From NCBI GenBank assembly GCA_029959085.1, contig JARWIR010000093.1, forward strand, positions 744,001 to 808,000: DNA of 64,000 bases. Reading direction: 5' to 3'. Below are positions 1-12,225 of the stretch, piece after piece (within the stretch, counting starts at the first letter, position 1; each line of letters begins with the position of its first letter). Below the pieces are notes generated by a model. That model made no database searches. It worked only from the letters and a program-made list of their open reading frames with translations, and had not been told where the DNA came from. Position numbers and translations under genes: made by a program. The stretch comes from Nemophila menziesii. Taxonomy: Eukaryota; Streptophyta; Magnoliopsida; Boraginales; Hydrophyllaceae.

Positions 1-7
1 AACACAT

Positions 8-95
8 AGGCGCTCTTCAGAAGAGCGCCTTTCCACTGATTACTTATATCAGCCCATTAAACTCAATAAATATCTAAATATTGAGGGCTTTTCTA
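8..95 (+). repeat. Repeat headed by a GGCGCTCTTC palindrome (copy 1)
   Basis: Positions 8-30 form a near-perfect hairpin with 11-bp arms around a single central base. The following bases up to about 95 match, by eye, the reverse complement of 8670-8764, including the shared stretch CCCATTAAACTCAAT versus CCCATTAAACCCAAT. The two copies therefore flank the Copia element at 269-8147 in opposite orientation. I see no coding capacity. It may be the end of an unclassified mobile element cut by the window edge. Confidence 0.5.
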
Positions 96-263
96 AAAGG
101 AGCCTTTTGTGTAAATAAAGAAAAATGCCAACAATCTCTAAACCATATAGAAATATTGAGGCTGAAGAAACGAAGCTTATTATTTTCAAAATGGTGTATA
201 TCAGTTTGTGATTTTTATTGAAAAAAGAGGATCTTTTCACTGATTTAAATTTATTTTAAGGGT

Positions 264-268
264 AGTTT
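264..268. repeat. Target-site duplication AGTTT of Copia element 1 (left)
   Basis: AGTTT directly precedes the terminal TG of the left LTR and is repeated exactly at 8148-8152 after the terminal CA of the right LTR. Five bases is the expected duplication for Ty1/copia integrases. Confidence 0.85.
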
Positions 269-2570
269 TGTTGTGTTTTATTTGTATAAACCAGTAAAAC
301 AATATAGAAACTAATGCAAAAATAAAATAAAACTATATATAAATAAATAACTTTACTTGTCGAGGCTCGGATTGGATCCGATGTCTTTAAGGTATTTAGG
401 CCACGTACCGGTGTCTTACGTTTGTTGGCTTCAACCTCCAGGATACAACGACAAAACTATTCAAAAGAAACTGTGGTGTGGCCTAAGGTGTGATAAAAAG
501 ATGTATAAAATAAGTGCAAATAAACACCCTAAGCTAACACGGTACTGCAAGTATTACAGGACGTATGCAAGTTTTAATGATAAGAAGATTCGTTCCTCAG
601 GGACTGACGAAAGTTAGAGAGAACTTACGCAAATTATCAAGTGCAGATATTAAAGATAGATAATAATACGCAAGTAGAAAGAAGAGAAAGATAGATATTT
701 ATTTGGTTTTTAATAAGAAAACTAAACTACTAAATTAAAGACAGAAAATAAATAACAGAAAAGAAAAGAAGATAGTATGAAAGATATAACTTAGATTTTA
801 CTAGTATGCACTAATCCTTCTAATTCTATCTATTAAATCTAGTTCATAAGGGAGAATATTAGCTCTTGGTATACTTAGTCAGGATTCTAAATTCACATAC
901 CTTAGACCTTGAGAGCGACTAAGGGGGCTACGTCACAACCAAGAAGTGATTTCAAATAGGGTTATCAAACGCCACTAAGGCCCTAAGCAAATACTGCAAT
1001 CTTGGTGATACGGTGATACGGTGATTAAAACAAACCTTAATGACTATCTAGTTAGAAGCATGTTTTGTCAGAACTACTATCGACACTAGACGTTATGTGG
1101 TGGTTCAATAGTTAAACACCCTGTCAAGGCGACCATCTAACTACTATTAAGGTAATCCTATACGTTGCGCACCGCAAGGAAAACATACATTAAATCAAAA
1201 CACATAATCAAATATGAAGTAAGTAGCTAATATCAGATTAAAACATATAATTCCCAAAGAAACTTAGATAGAAGAATTAGAATTCATAGTTTATACATGA
1301 TGCAAAACCTAAGCTAATAGAATTAATTCATACAAAGAAAAGAAGAAGAAAGAATTACAAAATAAGAGGTTGAAGGAGACATGATTGATGCACAACTCCC
1401 TCCAGACTTCTTCTCTTATGTTGCAGCTTCCTCTTGGCCTTAAGGTATGGCCAAGGATGATTTTAGAGTGTTAAGAGGCTGTATTTATAGGGTATAGGAA
1501 GACCTAATTCGTTTTCTTGAAGGAGAAGGAAAGTAATGGACTCCTAGTCCAACTCAAATTCGTAAGGAAATAAAGATAAACACTGCTAGACCGTTTTGAG
1601 CATATCTTCTTCTTTATTGGTCGGTTTGAGCTACATAAGATACCAAAAGAATCGCAATAGAATTATCTTGATCCTTTAGAAGGAAATCACCAGATTCGGC
1701 CTATTTCTTAGGTAAAAACGCCTATCTTTGGACGTGTACTGCAAAATCCCAGATTTAGGCAGCTTTTCCTTTTCCTATTTGAACTCAGTTTCCTTCTATC
1801 TCCAATTACCATGCAAATCTCTTTCCATATCTTGTAGTCTTTGACTTGGACTCTAATTAATCTCCATAATTATCTTTAAAACTTCACACTAAATAAACAA
1901 TTAAACCCAATATGCTCTAAAAATAATAATTCTACAAATCAAGACTCAAAATAGGAAAGTGCACTAGATTAAGCTAAGATCGACCTATAAACTAATAAAT
2001 AAGCCTAAAATGATGTCTCTGAAGTATATTTAATTATCACAAATGAGGAGACATCAAACTGACACACGAATTCTTGAGAATTTCGACGAACTTAATAATG
2101 CTGCTTCTTTCTATCTCTCTCTTCTAATTTTAATGCTTTGAAAAATCAATGAATGAAAATGTTTGAGTTGGCCAACTATTTATAGAAAGAGTTGTAACGT
2201 TTCATTCGAAGATACGTTATATTAAAAGACGCAACGTTTACTGATGAAGACCAAAGCATAGGCTGGTCCAGATATGAAACTCTGGCCCAAAAGCCCACCA
2301 GCATGGAGGCCCAAGTTTGAACCCCAGCCCAGCAGTCCTATTTTTTTTTTCTTCGCTTTGCTTTGCTTCATAACCAAAGTAAACAAAAAAAAATAACATT
2401 TTTTTTTTAATTTCTTCAAATTCTATGACTCAATTTCTCATTCAATTTCAAATTATTTTAACCAAATGAATATATTACGTTAATCTTTACAAATAGAATA
2501 AACGTATCAATATTCGAATCATTTCTTTAAATTGAGGTCATCACTTGGGTAAAATCTCATTTGACCAACA
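269..2570 (-). repeat. 3' LTR of Copia element 1, split by a nested solo LTR
   Basis: The parts 269-473 and 2057-2570 together match the intact LTR at 7417-8147 with only scattered differences. This copy lacks about 23 bp present at 7748-7770. A TATTTATA at 2177-2184 reads TATAAATA on the element strand and is the likely promoter TATA box. The interruption at 474-2056 is an Athila-like solo LTR. Just inside, 2571-2581 reads purine-rich on the minus strand (ATGTGGGGAT) and is the probable polypurine tract. Confidence 0.88.
474..2056 (-). mobile_element. Solo LTR of an Athila-like family (subfamily 1), TSD AACTG
   Basis: The 1583-bp insert begins TGGTGTGGCC and ends GAGACATCA, and AACTG flanks it at 469-473 and 2057-2061. 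The uninterrupted site can be read in the sister LTR at 7611-7630. There is no coding sequence and no second LTR, so this is a solo LTR left by recombination. It is closely related to the insert at 46166-47626 and to the LTR start at 63726. Orientation is taken from the latter, where a polypurine tract precedes TGATGTCTCC, so on this strand the LTR reads from 2056 down to 474. Confidence 0.85.
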
Positions 2571-3174
2571 ATCCCCACATGAATGGAAATTGACTAACCA
2601 CCTTAAAAAAATATGCAAAAGAATGCTAAATACGAGAGAGAGCGAGAGAGAAGCGTAGAAGAATACTACATCGAGAAATGTAGCTTTTGGCCTTGAACCT
2701 TCTGTAGTAAGAGCTATCGGATTTACTTGCTAACTAGTGAACGTGATGTCTTGTACTATTCAGCTTTTGTGTAAACCAAGACAATAGAAATTACATAGTA
2801 TACTTCGAAACATTATTTGGTTCTCACGGTTGTGTCCATTTACGGCCCTGGACAACTCCTGGTATTTCATGAATAACCATCGGAGAATTTCGCCATTACA
2901 AATTCTCGTAGGGCGGCCCTACCCATGTTATTCATATAGGTGGTCTCTTGTCGAGAGTATTCTACATTACTCTGTCTTATGTGATAGAAGATACAAGAAC
3001 CATTAAAAGTTTAACTTATCCTTCAATACATGTAGCACTGTTTAATTTTTTTTGTCCTAAGAATGGTTTAGGGAGGTTTCCCCACAGTGCATCACACCAA
3101 ATTGCAGTTTCATGATTCAGTTTTCCCTTTGAACCTAGATTGTGGGATCTCCACTCTGCTAGGTAGGGTTCCCA
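2571..3174 (-). other. Non-coding 3' internal region of Copia element 1
   Basis: These roughly 600 bp lie between the end of the RNase H frame and the 3' LTR. No reading frame of note is visible. The end next to the LTR is purine-rich on the minus strand, as expected for plus-strand priming. Copia elements usually have a much shorter spacer here, so it may contain accreted sequence. Confidence 0.6.
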
Positions 3175-6100
3175 TCATGGCAACTCAGCTTTCGTAGGCT
3201 TAAGACCCATTCTCCTTGACAACACTCGCACTTGCTCTCTTTGTAGACCTTTGGTCAGTGGATCCGCTATATTATCCTTTGATCGAACATAATCAATTGT
3301 GATAATTCCATTTGAGAGCAATTGTCTAACGGTATTGTGTCTACGACGTATGTGTCTAGACTTACCGTTATACATTTTGTTTAGTGCCCTACCAATGGCA
3401 CTTTGACTATCGCAATGTATGCAGATAGCTGACACAGGCTTTGGCCAATTAGGAATATCCTCTAGGAAATTCTGAAGCCACTCGGCTTCTTCAGCAGCTT
3501 TGCTAAAGCTATAAACTCAGATTCCATTGTTGATCTGGCTATGCACGTTTGCTTAGTGGATTTCCAAGACACAGCTGTTCCTCCTAACATGTAGACAAAT
3601 CCACTTGTGGATTTTGAGTCGGTGGAGTCTGATATCCAGTTTGCATCACTGTATCCTTCTAGTACAGCTGGATATCCTGTGTACAACAACCCTTCGTTCA
3701 TAGTGTATCTAAGACACCTTAGAACTCTTACAATATCTATCCAGTGGTTCTTCCCCGGATTATTTGTAAACCTACTTAGCTTGCTTACTGCATGTGCTAT
3801 ATCTGGCCTAGTGCAGTTGGTTAAGTACATGAGACTCCCGATAATCCGAGGGTACTCCAACTGGTTGATCATATCACCAGTGTTCTTAGCAAGATGTAAA
3901 TTTACATCAACTGGTGTCTTGGCGACATTTGTGTCGCCATTACTAAATTTGTTTAATACTTTCTCAATATAGTGTGACTGAGATAGTATAATACCTTCAG
4001 ATGTTCGGAGAATCTTGATACCCAAAATAACATCCGCAAGGCCTAGATCTTTCATGTCAAACTTACTTGAAAGCATCCTTTTGGTAAATTTAACTATATC
4101 ATTATTACTTCCAATGATTAACATATCATCCACATATAAACAGACAATGACATATCCAGTCTCATTTTGTTTTACATAAACGCATTTGTCACATTCATTG
4201 ATCTTGAAATCATTCGAGATCATGAATCTATCAAATTTGTCACGCCATTGCTTCGGTGCCTGTTTTAAACCATATAAAGATTTAACAAGCTTACATACTT
4301 GTTTCTCCTTACTTGGAACTACGTAACCCTCAGGTTGTTCCATATATATCTCTTCATTTAGTTCTCCATTTAGGAAGGTTGTTTTTACATCCATTTGATG
4401 TAGTTCGAGCTTGTATATTGAAGCTATAGCGACTAACATTCGAATGGATGATATTCTCGTGACTGGAGAATAAGTATCAAAATAATCAAGTCCTTCTTTT
4501 TTACTATAACCTTCTACAACAAGGTGAGCCTTGTATTTTTTAATAGACCCATCGGTCTTTAGTTTCTTCTTGAATATCCATTTGCATCCAAGTGGTTTAT
4601 TCCCAGGAGGGAGATCCACTAGTTCCCATGTATGGTTTTGCATAATGGAATCTATCTCGCTATTTACCGCTTCTTTCCAGTATGGGGCGTCAGGGTTTGA
4701 CATAGCCTCCTTGAATGTTCGCGGTTCGTCATCTAGCATGTAAGATAGAAAGCCAGGACCAAAAGACGTAGAGGTTCTAATCCGCTTACTTCTTCTTGGT
4801 TCTCCTTCATTTGGCAATGATTCTTGATCTTGCTTTTCAGTTGGCAATGATTCTTGATCTTGCTTTTCTTCAATTGCATCACGTGTTCTTTTTAAGGAAC
4901 TAGATTCTGGTGTGGTCTTGTACGGAAAGGTTGTTTCAAAGAAATGTGCATTTCTTGATTCAATCACCGTATTGTCGTTAATGTCAACATGACAAGATTT
5001 GTGTACAAGGAATCTATATGCAGCACTGTTGTGAGCATATCCAATAAAGACGCAATCGATGGTCTTTGGTCCTATTTTGACCATTTTAGGAGCAGGAATT
5101 GCTACCTTTGCCAAGCATCCCCACACTTTTAAGTATTTGAAGGAAGGTGGTTTTCCTTTCCATAATTCGTAAGGAGTTTTATCTACCTTCTTGTGTGGTA
5201 CCTTGTTGAGGATGTGATTTGCGGTGAGTAAAGCCTCTCCCCACAAGTTTTGTTGTAACCCTGAGTTAATCAACAAGGCATTCATCATTTCCTTCAACGT
5301 GCGGTTCTTACGTTCAGCAATCCCGTTTTGTTGAGGCGAGTAGGGGGCCGTGGTTTGATGGATGATTCCATGTTTAGCGCAAAACTCTTCAAAAGGAGAC
5401 ACATATTCTCCTCCCCTATCTGTTCTAAGATTCTTAATCTTTTTATTTAGTTGATTCTCAACTTCAGTTTTGTATTGCATAAATGCTTCTAAGGCCTCAT
5501 CCTTACTTCGAAGCAAGTATATTTGACAATACCTTGTGCAATCGTCAATGAAAGTTATGAAATACTTTTTACCACTTCTAGTTTGCACAAATTTTAAGTC
5601 ACATATGTCACTGTGAATTAACTCTAAAGGTGTCGAAGTCCTTTCTATAGACTTAAATGAGGTTTTTGTTAATTTTGACTCAACGCATACTTCACATTCC
5701 TTTTGAGAATTGAAATTCACATTAGGTAATAACCCAACGTTTACTAACTTATTTATTGAACCGAAATTAACATGTCCTAATCTATCATGCCATAAATTAG
5801 GTGAGTCAAGCATATAAACACAATCAGAATTTTCATTCATTTCTTTATCGGTTACAATTTTTGTACGTACTACGGTCATTACATTCATCTTAAACAGACC
5901 GTCACATAGGTACCCTTTTCCTACATACATTTCGTTCTTAGTTAATACAAACTTATCAGCTACAAATACAAGTTTAAACCCAGCCTTGCTAAGTAAGGAA
6001 CCAGAAACTAAGTTCTTGCTAATGTCTGGAACATGGAGGACATTGTTCAAGGTCAACTCTTTCCCGGAGGTCATCTTTAGTACAATCTTTCCAGTACCTT

Positions 6101-7205
6101 GAACCTTTGAGGTGGCGGAATTTCCCATATATAGGATTTCTTCATTTGTAGCTTTTTTGTAGGTTTGGAACACAGATTTGTCTGAGCACACATGTCGGGT
6201 TGCTCCAGTGTCTATCAACCACGTTCGTGGGTTGCTGACGAGGTTGACTTCTGAGACTGTTGCCGCCAGATCCAAATCGTCAATACCCTGAGATATCTCA
6301 GTCACATATGACTGACCACCCTTAACTTTCTTTTGGTTTCCTTGTGCCTTTTTGTTTCGACAGTCTTTTGCACGATGTCCATGCTTTCCACAGTTGTGAC
6401 AATCCCCGTTGAATTTCACCTTTTTATTGTTTTCATTATTTGACTGCCCTTGCCTCTTGCGCTTGTTGTTTTGGTTGGTCCTCCCTTGTTCCACAACATT
6501 TGCCTTAGCTTCATATGATCGAGGGTTAGTTGCCTTTTCAGACATTCGATTGTCTTCCTCGATTCTTAACCTTACAATTAGATCTTCAAGACTTATCTGT
6601 TTGCGTTTATGCTTGAGCTAATTCTTGAAATCCTTATACAACGGGGGTAGCTTTTCCACAAGAGCACCAACTTGGAAAGGCTCTACCAGATTCATACCTT
6701 CAGCACTCAACTCATGAAGGATCAACTGGTACTGTTGTACTTGAGACATTAATGATCTTGAATCCACCATTTTGAAATCAAGGAACTTACCGATCACAAA
6801 TTTCTTTGTGCCGACATCTTCAGTCATGTATTTCTTCTCAAGAGACTCCCATAATTGCTTGGCAGTTGGCATGGTGCTATACACATTATATAAGGAATTA
6901 TTAAAACTGTTTAGAATGTAATTCTTACATAGGAAATCAGCATGTTGCCAAGCATCTACTGCATTATATGTCTCACTATTTGGATTGGATCCCATTTATG
7001 GTGGATCTTCCTTTAGAAATATTGCCAAGCTTAGAGTGGTCAGGTAGAACAACATCTTTTGCTGCCACCTCTTAAAGTCAGAACCATTGAACTTTTCTGG
7101 CCTATCGGCTGGTCCAATGGGTGTTGGTGCAGGTACACGGACTTCTGTTCTTGAGTTATTACCCGTCTCAGGTTGCTTTTCACTCTGTCCAGTATTTTTC
7201 TCCAT
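3175..7205 (-). pseudogene. Copia gag-pol polyprotein, broken (Tnt1/Tork-like)
   Basis: One frame runs from 7205 down to about 3500 with two in-frame stops: TAA at 6996-6998 in gag and TAG at 6615-6617. A frameshift near 3497-3508 moves the last part into the frame ending at 3175. Recognisable in order are the gag domain; a zinc knuckle [14 protein letters not shown] near 6390; protease [10 protein letters not shown] near 6215; the pre-integrase motif LWHDRLGH near 5790; the integrase core with DDCTRY and DRGGEY and a PYSPQQNG motif at 5300-5620; reverse transcriptase with YVDD near 4135; and RNase H with DANW and, after the frameshift, HCDSQSAIG. Total length suits a Copia polyprotein. It copied element RNA and integrated the product in virus-like particles when intact. 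The Tork/Tnt1 placement rests on motif style only. Confidence 0.9.
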
Positions 7206-7416
7206 ATTCTATATGAAGCAGAAATCTGACGTTACTAAGTGAGTAATTTTCTAGTATGTATACACATGCCTAGAAATCAAAATAAGAGAAAGGAAATAGA
7301 ATGTAACAATTCTGTTCTGTATACACAGACCCAGATATTATTGCTAAAGTAAAGTTTATAAAACGAAAGGAAAACGTTTTCTGGTTTATACAACGTGAAA
7401 CGTAAATACCTTAAAT
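7206..7416 (-). other. 5' leader of Copia element 1
   Basis: These 211 bp lie between the 5' LTR and the gag start codon at 7203-7205. The region next to the LTR does not show the usual TGGTATCAGAGC primer-binding site, so the site is either diverged or atypical. Confidence 0.6.
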
Positions 7417-8147
7417 TGTTGTGTTTTATTTGTATAAACCAGTAAAACAATATAGAAACTAATGCAGAAATAAAATAAAACTATATATAAATAAATAACT
7501 TTACTTGTCGAGGCTCGGATTGGATCCGATGTCTTTAAGGTATTTAGGCCACGTACCGGTGTCTTACGTTTGTTGGCTTCAACCTCCAGGATACAACGAC
7601 AAAACTATTCAAAAGAAACTGACACACGAATTCTTGAGAATTTCGACGAACTTAATAATGCTGCTTCTTTCTATCTCTCTCTTCTAATTTTAATGCTTTG
7701 AAAAATCAATGAATGAAAATGTTTGAGTTGGCCAACTATTTATAGAAGATGAAAAGGTGGATTTGGCAAAGAGTTGTAACGTTTCATTTGAAGATACGTT
7801 ATATTAAAAGACGCAACGTTTACTGATGAAGACCAAAGCATAGGCTGGTCCAGATATTAAACTCTGGCCCAAAAGCCCACCAGCCTGGAGGCCCAAGTTT
7901 GAACCCCAGCCCAGCAGTCCTATTTTTTTTTCTTCGCTTTGCTCTGCTTCATAACCAAAGTAAACAAAAAAAAACATTTTTTTTTAATTTCTTCAAATTC
8001 TATGACTCAATTTCTCATTCAATTTCAAATGATTTTAACCAAATGAATATATTACGTTAATCTTTACAAATAGAATAAACGTATCAATATTCGAATCATT
8101 TCTTTAAATTGAGGTCATCACTTGGGTAAAATCTCATTTGACCAACA
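7417..8147 (-). repeat. 5' LTR of Copia element 1 (731 bp, intact)
   Basis: Starts TGTTGTGTTTT and ends TTGACCAACA on the plus strand, followed by the TSD AGTTT at 8148-8152. TATTTATA at 7737-7744 reads TATAAATA on the element strand and is a candidate TATA box. The LTR contains the uninterrupted version of the site where a solo LTR sits in the partner LTR. Confidence 0.9.
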
Positions 8148-8152
8148 AGTTT

Positions 8153-8985
8153 TTTATTAGAATTTTGTGCGATTCACAAACTAAAATTAGTATAAAAAGA
8201 AAAAATAATATGTTTCTTTATCTTATATTGATAACAGTAACAAATAGAGCTCTCCAATTCACTAATAGTTTGCTTTATTTGTTGTGTTACAGATGGATGA
8301 AATTCTAATCCTTACTCCATCCAAACTTTTACAGAACAATGTACAGCAGAAATAGAAAAATCTCCTATTGATTTGTTTCTGGAGTTGAGGTGAGTAATCA
8401 AGTTTGTTCAACCCATTTGAGAATCTTACTCAATTGAAAGCAGTGAAATTGAATGAAACAGTAACATTGGATACACATAAGAAAAACTCTAATGCAAACT
8501 TAGAAACCCCTCCTCGTATCTTGTTCTAGCAAAAACACAAGAATTCAAAACAAAAAATACCTGCTGATATGAGTCTTTCGAATTGGTTGGTTTCCCTGGC
8601 ACAATGAAGAGCGCCTCAATGTGTCTATCTGGTTAAGAGATCGATGGCTTTTTTTTTTTGCATAAAGGCGCTCTTGAGAAGAGCGTCTCGATAATTAGAT
8701 AAGTATTGGGTTTAATGGACGAAATTAGTTAATAAGTAGAAAGGCGCTCCTCGGAGGAACGCCTATAAGTTATTATTGAAATTATTTTTCATTTACGTTT
8801 TTGTTGTAATTATTTCTTTAAAAACCGTTACAAATAAAAAAACTCCAATAATATTTATTTTAGCTAAAAAAATCCTTACTAAAAATAGGGTTTTGCGGCC
8901 CTCCCCCTCGAGCATATATATCTCCTCAAACCCTCACCAAACTAGGCCGGTTTTTTTAAGGCAATGCTTCAAACATTAATGATTT
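8153..8985. other. Non-coding interval with hairpin repeats
   Basis: No convincing gene is present. The right part holds the two GGCGCTC hairpins listed separately. Short frames here show no recognisable domain. Confidence 0.5.
8664..8764 (-). repeat. GGCGCTC palindrome repeat (copy 2, inverted)
   Basis: Two hairpins lie at 8665-8687 and 8742-8764. Their arms have the same AGGCGCTC core as the hairpin at 8-30, and the sequence between them matches the first copy in reverse complement. A further single GAGCGCC core is seen near 8608. Confidence 0.5.
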
Positions 8986-11900
8986 GAGATTTTTACCCAC
9001 CAGATCTTGAACACACCTCCTATGACCTAACCCAATCTTATTTTCCTTCTCTTCTCACTAAAGACTTCAATTATATTTTAACACTATAAGCTAAAATCCC
9101 ATTTACATTTTTACCCTCTTTTGTTTTTTTTTTCCTATATATACTAATTATAAACCCTAATATTTTAAATTTTTAGATCTAGTTTATCTCTCCTCTCATT
9201 TCTTAACACACTCTCTCACAGAAGCTTCCAAATCTAGCAAAAATAGCTTCCAAATCGAGCTCAACAACCATGGCTGCTCGCCTGAGTGAACACTGTCGCG
9301 CTGGTCTTCTCCGTGCTTCACCATCCATGGAGCTCGAACGGACCTCAAGGAAGAACCAAAGCTAGAACAACGAATTTTTCTTGCGAGCTTCCATGGCTTC
9401 GCTGCCATCACCGACGACTCCTCACGCATAGATGTGAGCTTCGCTGCCATCGCTGGTTCATCTCTTCGCCGGCATGTAAGCTTCGCCGCTTCCAAACCAG
9501 ACCCGTTCGAATCTTCTCTGGCGCGCTCAGGTCACCATCCAGCAAGGAGACGACGCGCAGTGCGCCGTTCGAGCTTACAAATCTGGCGAAGACGCGCAGT
9601 GCTGAGAAGACGAAGATTAAGAGATCGCCGGAATTTTTGTTGTTGCAGTTATGGTGGTGTGGAGCTCGCCGGAGTTTTGTGAACATCCACGACTTGGAGC
9701 TGGCGAATGAGATCAATACAGTGCTGCCGGAGATTCGCCATTGCAGATCGAAGCTTCGCACTTCGCGTTCATTCGCTGGTTTATTTCGTTCATTCGTAAA
9801 GTGTCTGAATCTGGTCAAACCAGATCTGATCTTTTCTTTTTAAACGTGTACTGTCTACACTTGCAGACAAACGTATTGTAATAGGTAGTTTTTCTTTTTC
9901 TTTTTTAGCTAATTGATGTAGAATGTAAAGAGTTTTGTTTACGCCTTTTCTTTTCCTATTATTCATGTTGTAATTATTGAAAAACTAACAAAATTGATTT
10001 TGTTTTAACAATACTCTTTAGTTTTGTTGAATACTCTATAAATTTGTGTGAGTATTCTATAAATTTGCGGAGTACTCCGTATTTTGTTATGGACTACTCC
10101 AGATTTTTTATGGAGTACTCTATGTTTCTTAATTGAATACTCATCAATTTTTACGATACTCTATATTATTTTTCGGTACTCTATCCTTTTTTTCCGATAC
10201 TCATACCTTTTTCCGATAGTCTATAATTTTCCGGTGGTGGGTGGTGGCCGAAAATGGGTGGGTGTTCGTCAGAGGTCGGTGGTCAGAGATCGGAGGTAGG
10301 TGGGTAGTGGAGAGAGATGAATAGTGACATCACTCATTTTGTCTTTTAGTGTTATTAAGGGTATTTTAGTATTTGGTCATCGTTGAGGTCTCTTGAAAGA
10401 ATTAAGATTTATTCCACTCCTTATAGAGAATAAACTCTGTCTCTAAGACCCTATCTCTCATTCACCCTAATGAAATTTCTAATTTTTCATCATCAGTGAT
10501 AAATCTTGGATCCACCTCTAAGTTCTCTAACCATCATCTGTGTTCTAACACTGAGTGTTGCTGTAAAAAAATTCACTAAGTGTCATTAATATAAGGGTGA
10601 ATTATATATAGGGTCTTGGAGACAAACTTTCTTCTCTATAGAGTAGTTTCTTAAATGGCATTCTTCTTAGGGACCTCAATTTTGACAATTGTCTTTCCTA
10701 CCCTTACTATCACTAAAAGACAAAAAAATGTGATGTCACTATTTCTCTCTCCTCTACCTACCACTACCCACCTACCTCCAACTTCCCACCACCTACCACC
10801 GACCTCCGACCACCGACCACCGACCACAGACCTCTGACCACCAGTCACCGGTTGCCGGAAAAAACATAGAGTAATGGAAAAAAACATAGAGTATCGGATA
10901 AAAACATAGAGTATCAGAAAAAACATTGAGTACTCTATATTTTTGCTGAGTACTCTATATATTTTAAGGAGTACTCTATATATTTTAAGGAATACTCTAT
11001 ATATTTTATAGAGTATTCCGGATAATTTTGATGAGTACTCTGACAAATGTAATGAGTACTACGTAAATTTAATGAGTACTCTTTTAAATTGATGATGGTT
11101 ACTAAAATCAAAGCATAAAATAGTAAAAAAAATTCTTTATTCATTTTAAAAGTTTATTATACATCTTTTACAAATTAAAAAATAAAACAGAAAACCTAGT
11201 TTGACCAGATCTGAAATTAAAAAAAAACGGTCGCATCTCTTCGAAGCTGTATCATAACACAACAAAAAAAGCTCCGAAGCTCCGATGGCCACCAGCAGCG
11301 AGCTTCACCATGGCCGGAACTATTGAAGCTCTTCTAATAACACCATTGAAGAGCTCTTCTAATAACACCATTGAAGCGAAGCTGTATCATAACACAACAA
11401 CAAAAGCTCTGAAGCTCCGATGGCCACCAGCAGCGAGCTTCACCATGGCCGGAACTATTGAAGCTCTTCTAATAACACCATTGAAGAGCTCTTCTAATAA
11501 CACCATTGAAGCGAATCTAATAACACCACCACCATTGGAGCTCGGAGCAGCCATGGAGGTTCACAGCTCCTTCGCGACGTGAGGAAGAGCTGCACGGTGG
11601 CGCTCTGCCGTTCTGTCCCTCTTCATTCCAGATCTGTTCGCACCACCACCTTCTTCTCCCCAGATCTGTTCGCGAGCAAACCTCCAGCGAGCTTCGAACA
11701 TGCAGAATAGCAGCGCGCCAGCTTCAAAACTGCAGCAAACTTCGATTTGAGCTTCGAACTCCGACGAACATCTTCACTGATTCATTTGCTTTGTCATCGA
11801 ACTTTACAGATCTGAAAAGAAAAACTCCAGATCTGGTTCGCAGCTATACAAACGAATATCGGCTGGAACTAGGTGTTGTGGTGGTGCTTCATTGCTTCGG

Positions 11901-12225
11901 AGCTATGTTTCAGTGCAGTGGTGGTGGTGCTTGTTGGAGAAGAAGCAGCTGGAGGTGGTGGTGGTGGTGGTGGTGCGTTTCCATTTTGGTGGTGACGGTG
12001 GGTGTTGAGAGGAGAGAGAAGGTTTCTAGGATTTTGTTTAGAAATGGATTATGATTTAGAAATGTTATATTTAGTATATATAGGGGGAAAACAAAAGAGG
12101 GGTAGTCTATTAATTGGGGTTTTGGGGTTCATGTGTTAAAAACTTCTTGAGGTCTTTAGTAAGAAGAGGCTCTAGGCCGGGTCCCTATCTTGAAGAGGGG
12201 GGTGTGGTCAAGACCCTAGGTGTCA
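8986..12225. repeat. About 3.2-kb palindromic element complex
   Basis: Left and right halves are diverged inverted copies about a centre near 10540-10600. Matching landmarks include the motif ACTAAAGAC with TTTTGT and TATATATACTAA at 9058-9160 against 12058-12165; CAGATCTG with GGTCAAA at 9815-9830 against 11195-11215; blocks of GAGTACTCTATA at 10010-10200 against 10860-11090; and proline/glycine-codon-like CCACC and GGTGG runs at 10230-10310 against 10755-10850. AGGGTCTT-like sequence occurs at four places, near 8992, 10455, 10608 and 12210, as if two elements with similar ends lie head to head. No transposase is present. The frames inside are GC-rich and composition-driven. A foldback or Mutator-type MITE pair is the best guess. 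Confidence 0.6.
11243..11512 (+). repeat. Tandem duplication of a 135-bp unit
   Basis: The unit 11243-11377 is repeated almost exactly at 11378-11512. Each begins GAAGCTGTATCATAACACAA and ends in CCATTGAAGC. Inside each unit a shorter 24-bp block (CTCTTCTAATAACACCATTG and flanks) is itself doubled. It lies within the right arm of the palindromic complex. Confidence 0.85.

Larger units (their letters stand above)
269..8147 (-). mobile_element. Copia LTR retrotransposon 1 (complete outline, minus strand)
   Basis: Both ends are LTRs bounded by TG and CA, and a 5-bp duplication (AGTTT) flanks the whole unit. The polyprotein runs on the minus strand, so the right LTR (7417-8147) is the 5' LTR and the left LTR (269-2570, split by an insertion) is the 3' LTR. 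The order gag, protease, integrase, reverse transcriptase, RNase H is the Copia order. The coding frame carries two in-frame stops and one frameshift, so the copy is not autonomous. The canonical initiator-Met primer site is not recognisable next to the 5' LTR. A solo LTR of the same family lies at 43654-44259. Confidence 0.9.

Noticed and set aside
9286..9843. 185-codon open frame on the plus strand with an overlapping minus-strand frame
   Set aside because: It lies in the GC-richer arm of the palindromic complex, has frames open on both strands, no domain and a basic, repetitive composition. Most likely chance.
10651..11144. Minus-strand frames with IYRVLLKIYRV repeats
   Set aside because: They arise from the repeated GAGTACTCTATA motif and have no independent support.
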